Source: Anaerolineae bacterium (GTDB lineage Bacteria > Chloroflexota > Anaerolineae > J102). Taken from it: 8,676 bases of DNA. Both the position numbers and the translations under genes were made by a program. Location of the stretch: assembly GCA_027036755.1 (NCBI GenBank), contig JALWDV010000618.1, forward strand, positions 1 through 8,676, read 5' to 3'. How positions within the stretch are numbered: the first letter of the stretch is position 1; every line of letters starts with the position of its first letter. The notes beneath the pieces are model-generated. The model did no database searches and was not told where the DNA came from. It worked only from the letters and a program-made list of their open reading frames with translations. Below are positions 6,015-8,676 of this stretch, piece by piece.

Positions 6015-6083
6015 CAAAACGAGACGCTGCGCATGGCGCAAACCGGACGGCCCCTCTTCGTCATCCCCACCTGATCCGCCGCC

Positions 6084-8471
6084 CTATTCGAGCAGTTTAC
6101 GCCCTTCCCGCGCCATGCGCCCCAGCAACGCGGCCGTCTCCTCCGTAGTCTTGCCCGCCACGCGCTGCACAATGCACCCCGCTTCCCGCAGGCCCGCCTC
6201 CACTTGCGGCCCCACGCCCCCGGGCCCGCCCACGATGGTCACCAACTCGGCCAGACGCGCCACGTCTTCCGAGAACCCCGCGACCGCGTCGAAGCGGGCG
6301 ATGTAATCGACCGCGCCTTGCCAGTCCTCCCGGGCCCAGGCATCCGCGTGCTTCCAGAACAGCACATAATGCTCGATGGTCTTGACCGGCGTCCGTCGTT
6401 TTCCCGTCCGCACCGCGTCAATGGCGTCCAGCAGCAGCTTCTTCCAATTGCGCTCGTTATCCCACTGATAGCCGGGGCAGGCCGTGGCGTTGAGTGGAAA
6501 CTCCTTGTGGCCCAGCACATACTCGGCCGGAATGCGCAGCTCTTGCATCAGCCAGGCGATGAGCCGGGCCGCGGCGTCCAGTTGGAGGCGCGGCGGCGTC
6601 GTGCGGGTGAAATTCCCGGCCAGGCACACGCCCACGGTGTAGCTGTTGTTTTTGTGCACATGCCAGGCGATGAGATTCATGTCCTGGGTGTGATAGATGG
6701 TTCCGTCCGGGCCAATGTAGAAATGATAGCCCATGCCGGGCCACTGGTGCGATTCGCTGTAAACATGATACTCGGCGATGCGCCGCGGGGGGATGTTGGC
6801 GGGCGCGGCGCTGTGGTGCACCGCGATGTGGGTGATCTGGCTCAACTCCCGGGCCTCATACTGCTTGTCTGTGCGGCGGGGAAGCGAGTCCACCAGATCG
6901 ATCATGGCGGGCCTGGGGATTTCGGGCGCTGCGCCCAGGGCCAGATAATCGCCGCCCAGATTAGAGGCCAGGTCCAGACCGGTGGATGCCAGCAGAGGCT
7001 GCGGGCCTTCGATGCCCAAATAAGTGCGCTTGAGCTGCTGGTTCTCCTCTTTGAGATGCTGCAGATAGCGCCACACCGCGTCGAGGGCTTTGCCCCGACC
7101 AGTCAACTTCACCTCGATGGTGCGCCGGGCGGGACGGCTTTTCTGCTCCTCGAACCAGGTGACGCCCTCGTGCACCATGTCCAATATGAGGATGAATTTG
7201 CCGGGGATGCTGGGCAGCCCCACCGCGGCCGCCACCTCCACCCATTCACCTGGTTTCACGTCATGGGGCAGGGCCGTGCGGAAATCGGGGGCGTGTACGA
7301 TCTCGCCATTTTTGTCGCGCCAATGATAGCCCACCCGCACCGGGTTGCGCCCGCCCTTCTTCCAGGTCATGGAGCCGATGTTGCGGATAGCCAGGTCTAC
7401 GGTGATGGTCTCGCCCGCGGGCCCGAACTCGGGCGCCGACGTCACCCGCATGGTTGCGCGGTGCGCCGGCGCTTTCTTTTGGTGGACATCCCAGCGATAT
7501 TTCGGCGGCATAGCCTGCCTGAAATCCTCGATGACGCCCTGTTTGCCCTCGATGTGCCACTGATCGCTTTGCGACCAACGGTAGAGGATGAGGGAGCGGA
7601 TGGGGCGGAAGGGATGGCGTTTGTTCCAATAATCGATCTCGCCATACGCCCGTTGCACCCAGCCGATGTTCTCATTGCGCCAGGGCTCGTTTTCATCCGC
7701 CTCGGTGAGATAAACAGGCAGATGCTGCATCTCCCAGGGGATGGCGTTCATAAAATCCTGATACACGCGAAACTCGTAGCGTCGTCGTTGATATGGCTCG
7801 CCCATGCGGGCCTCGGAATCGATGAGGTTGGGATCGGCGCCGTGGGTGTAGGCGTGCAGGGTGATGCCATCACAGTTGTCGGGTCCCAGCAGCTTGAGCA
7901 TCTGCCGAAAATAGACGATCCAATCGCCCGCGGGGTTGCTGGGATAGGTGCAGAGCGCGTTCCAGGGGGCGATGGCCGCGGTCAGCACCAGATCATCTTC
8001 ATGGCCGGGCGCGGCGCGGATGGCGTCCCGGGCCAGCAGATAGGCTTTGACATAACGTTCGGGCGTAATCTTTTCTCCCACCGAGTCGGGCGTGCGCGGC
8101 CGGGCCGTGGCCCAATCCCAATCTGCGCCGGGCCATTCGATGGGATGATTGGGCTCGTTGCCGATGATCCAGATGTGCGCGCCCGTGCTGGCCGCGACGA
8201 AGTTGGCGCAGCGACGGGCGAAATCCTCGTAGTGCGCCTCGTGGGGGATGGTTCCCACGCCCGCGTAGCCCGCGTTCAGCCGCACCATCACGCTGAGCCC
8301 GTTATTGGTGAGATGCGAGTAATCCTTGCCCCGCTTGTTGCCGGGATTGAATCCGATGGCTTCCGTGATCAACACCCAGCCGGGCGCGTCCATCTCCAGC
8401 ATGAGATGCTCGCCGCCTGCATCATGCAGCCCGTAGAGATAGGGGGATTCGAAAGCTCGTTTTGCGGTCAT
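6084..8471 (-). CDS. Glycosidase-like barrel fused to N-acetylmuramoyl-L-alanine amidase
   Basis: A 795-residue multidomain protein. Residues about 8-325 form a glycosidase-like TIM barrel with clan GH-A features: IIGNEPN (Glu106, acid/base position), HAYTH (206-210) and VYLTEAD (Glu257, nucleophile position). Residues about 340-455 are an Ig-like domain of the NBR1/CARDB kind (RNIGSMTW, 363-370). A short charged helix (about 462-482) and a linker follow. Residues about 545-680 are an Amidase_2/PGRP domain: HHSA (552-555), GYHFYI (581-586), GHKEF (654-658) and ACPG (664-667). Zinc ligands would be His552 or His553, His655 and Cys665, which predicts cleavage of the MurNAc-L-Ala bond of peptidoglycan. 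Residues about 743-780 (VTIVGGPGGVG, then VQRVAGKTTEETA) resemble a cell-wall-binding repeat 2 unit. No signal peptide is visible. The ATG at 8471 is preferred to a TTG at 8528, because the latter lies next to a -10 box; neither start has a Shine-Dalgarno. Confidence 0.85.
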   Translation of the reverse strand: MTAKRAFESPYLYGLHDAGGEHLMLEMDAPGWVLITEAIGFNPGNKRGKDYSHLTNNGLSVMVRLNAGYAGVGTIPHEAHYEDFARRCANFVAASTGAHIWIIGNEPNHPIEWPGADWDWATARPRTPDSVGEKITPERYVKAYLLARDAIRAAPGHEDDLVLTAAIAPWNALCTYPSNPAGDWIVYFRQMLKLLGPDNCDGITLHAYTHGADPNLIDSEARMGEPYQRRRYEFRVYQDFMNAIPWEMQHLPVYLTEADENEPWRNENIGWVQRAYGEIDYWNKRHPFRPIRSLILYRWSQSDQWHIEGKQGVIEDFRQAMPPKYRWDVHQKKAPAHRATMRVTSAPEFGPAGETITVDLAIRNIGSMTWKKGGRNPVRVGYHWRDKNGEIVHAPDFRTALPHDVKPGEWVEVAAAVGLPSIPGKFILILDMVHEGVTWFEEQKSRPARRTIEVKLTGRGKALDAVWRYLQHLKEENQQLKRTYLGIEGPQPLLASTGLDLASNLGGDYLALGAAPEIPRPAMIDLVDSLPRRTDKQYEARELSQITHIAVHHSAAPANIPPRRIAEYHVYSESHQWPGMGYHFYIGPDGTIYHTQDMNLIAWHVHKNNSYTVGVCLAGNFTRTTPPRLQLDAAARLIAWLMQELRIPAEYVLGHKEFPLNATACPGYQWDNERNWKKLLLDAIDAVRTGKRRTPVKTIEHYVLFWKHADAWAREDWQGAVDYIARFDAVAGFSEDVARLAELVTIVGGPGGVGPQVEAGLREAGCIVQRVAGKTTEETAALLGRMAREGRKLLE

Positions 8472-8519
8472 GGCGGGGGAAAGGGGGGACCGGTGGAGTC
8501 GTTGCAATGCGATGCAGTG

Positions 8520-8548
8520 ATTATACAACCAAATGCGATTTTGGCATA
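8520..8548 (-). promoter_or_regulatory. Promoter candidate for the amidase-fusion gene
   Basis: A perfect TATAAT lies on the minus strand at 8525-8520. A -35 hexamer 17 bp upstream (8548-8543, TATGCC) is poor. Transcription would start near 8513, leaving a leader of about 40 nt before the ATG at 8471. The leader is pyrimidine-rich and has no Shine-Dalgarno. The location supports the 8471 start over the upstream TTG. Confidence 0.45.
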
Positions 8549-8553
8549 GTCAT

Positions 8554-8624
8554 GCGGCGGAACGCACTTCCGCCGCAGCGCGAAATTTTGTTCTATGCGC
8601 CCGCCGGAAGTGGGTTCCGGCGGG
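8554..8624. repeat. Two tandem REP-like palindromes
   Basis: GCGGCGGAA (8554-8562) and TTCCGCCGC (8568-8576) form a perfect 9-bp stem with a 5-nt loop. CCCGCCGGAA (8600-8609) and TTCCGGCGGG (8615-8624) form a perfect 10-bp stem, also with a 5-nt loop. Both arms share a core in which GGAA faces TTCC, so the two look like related units of a REP-type repeat. They lie upstream of the amidase-fusion promoter. The left arm of the first recurs at 228-242. No T-tract follows either hairpin, so a terminator is unlikely. Confidence 0.6.
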
Positions 8625-8676
8625 GTTGGTGGGCGCGAGGGGTTGCAAGCATGGCCTCATTAGACGGGGGGGCTGC

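Noticed and set aside
6029..6041. A terminator after the amidase-fusion gene (TGCGC-ATG-GCGCA)
   Set aside because: The 5-bp stem is short and no T-tract follows on the minus strand.
5957..6172. A 72-codon N-terminal extension of the phosphatase frame
   Set aside because: It overlaps the 3' end of the preceding gene and is arginine-rich with no signal peptide. The ATG at 5956 has AAGGAG in front and a clear signal peptide after it.
6204..8549. A 781-codon open frame on the plus strand opposite the amidase-fusion gene
   Set aside because: It is codon-aligned with the real gene, so it stays open simply because the real gene avoids TTA, CTA and TCA codons. Its translation shows no family motif, while the minus strand shows several.

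Overview
The window reads as a moderately high-GC bacterial chromosome segment, most likely from a Chloroflexota genome of the Anaerolineae type. This assignment is an inference. It rests on the glycosidase-like/amidase fusion protein, a secreted protein with a 'YLPLI' segment near its C-terminus, a small single-RRM protein, and intergenic palindromes built of short GC-rich hairpins. I could not test it by database search.

All five genes I can support lie on the minus strand, so transcription runs from high to low coordinates. First comes a multidomain protein (8471-6084): a glycosidase-like TIM barrel with clan GH-A-like glutamates, an Ig-like domain, a short helical linker, a peptidoglycan-amidase (Amidase_2/PGRP) domain and a possible cell-wall-binding tail. 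Next is a secreted purple-acid-phosphatase-like metallophosphoesterase (5956-4334). Only 46 bp further is a secreted GHL15-like putative glycoside hydrolase with a carbohydrate-binding module (4287-2077). These three form a co-directional, probably envelope- or glycan-directed group. The last two are likely co-transcribed, while a 127 bp gap separates them from the first gene.

Downstream, after a roughly 350 bp intergenic region, lie a 93-residue RRM RNA-binding protein (1720-1439) and an aminoglycoside-phosphotransferase-fold kinase (1377-331). The RRM gene has a good sigma-70-type promoter and a leader of about 100 nt. A convincing intrinsic terminator sits between it and the kinase gene, and its U-tract ends about 5 nt before the kinase start codon.

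The intergenic DNA is rich in palindromes: four hairpins in 65-230, a composite multi-hairpin element at 1991-2112 that includes a near-ideal three-way junction, and two hairpins in tandem at 8554-8624. The composite element overlaps the 3' end of the GHL15-like gene and supplies its last 11 codons and its stop. Long open frames on the plus strand opposite the four larger genes are codon-aligned shadows. I see no RNA genes, CRISPR array, transposase or phage genes. I found no clear evidence of a wholly new system; the most unusual items are the composite palindromic element and its intrusion into a gene, the terminator abutting a start codon, and the altered metal-ligand motif in the phosphatase.
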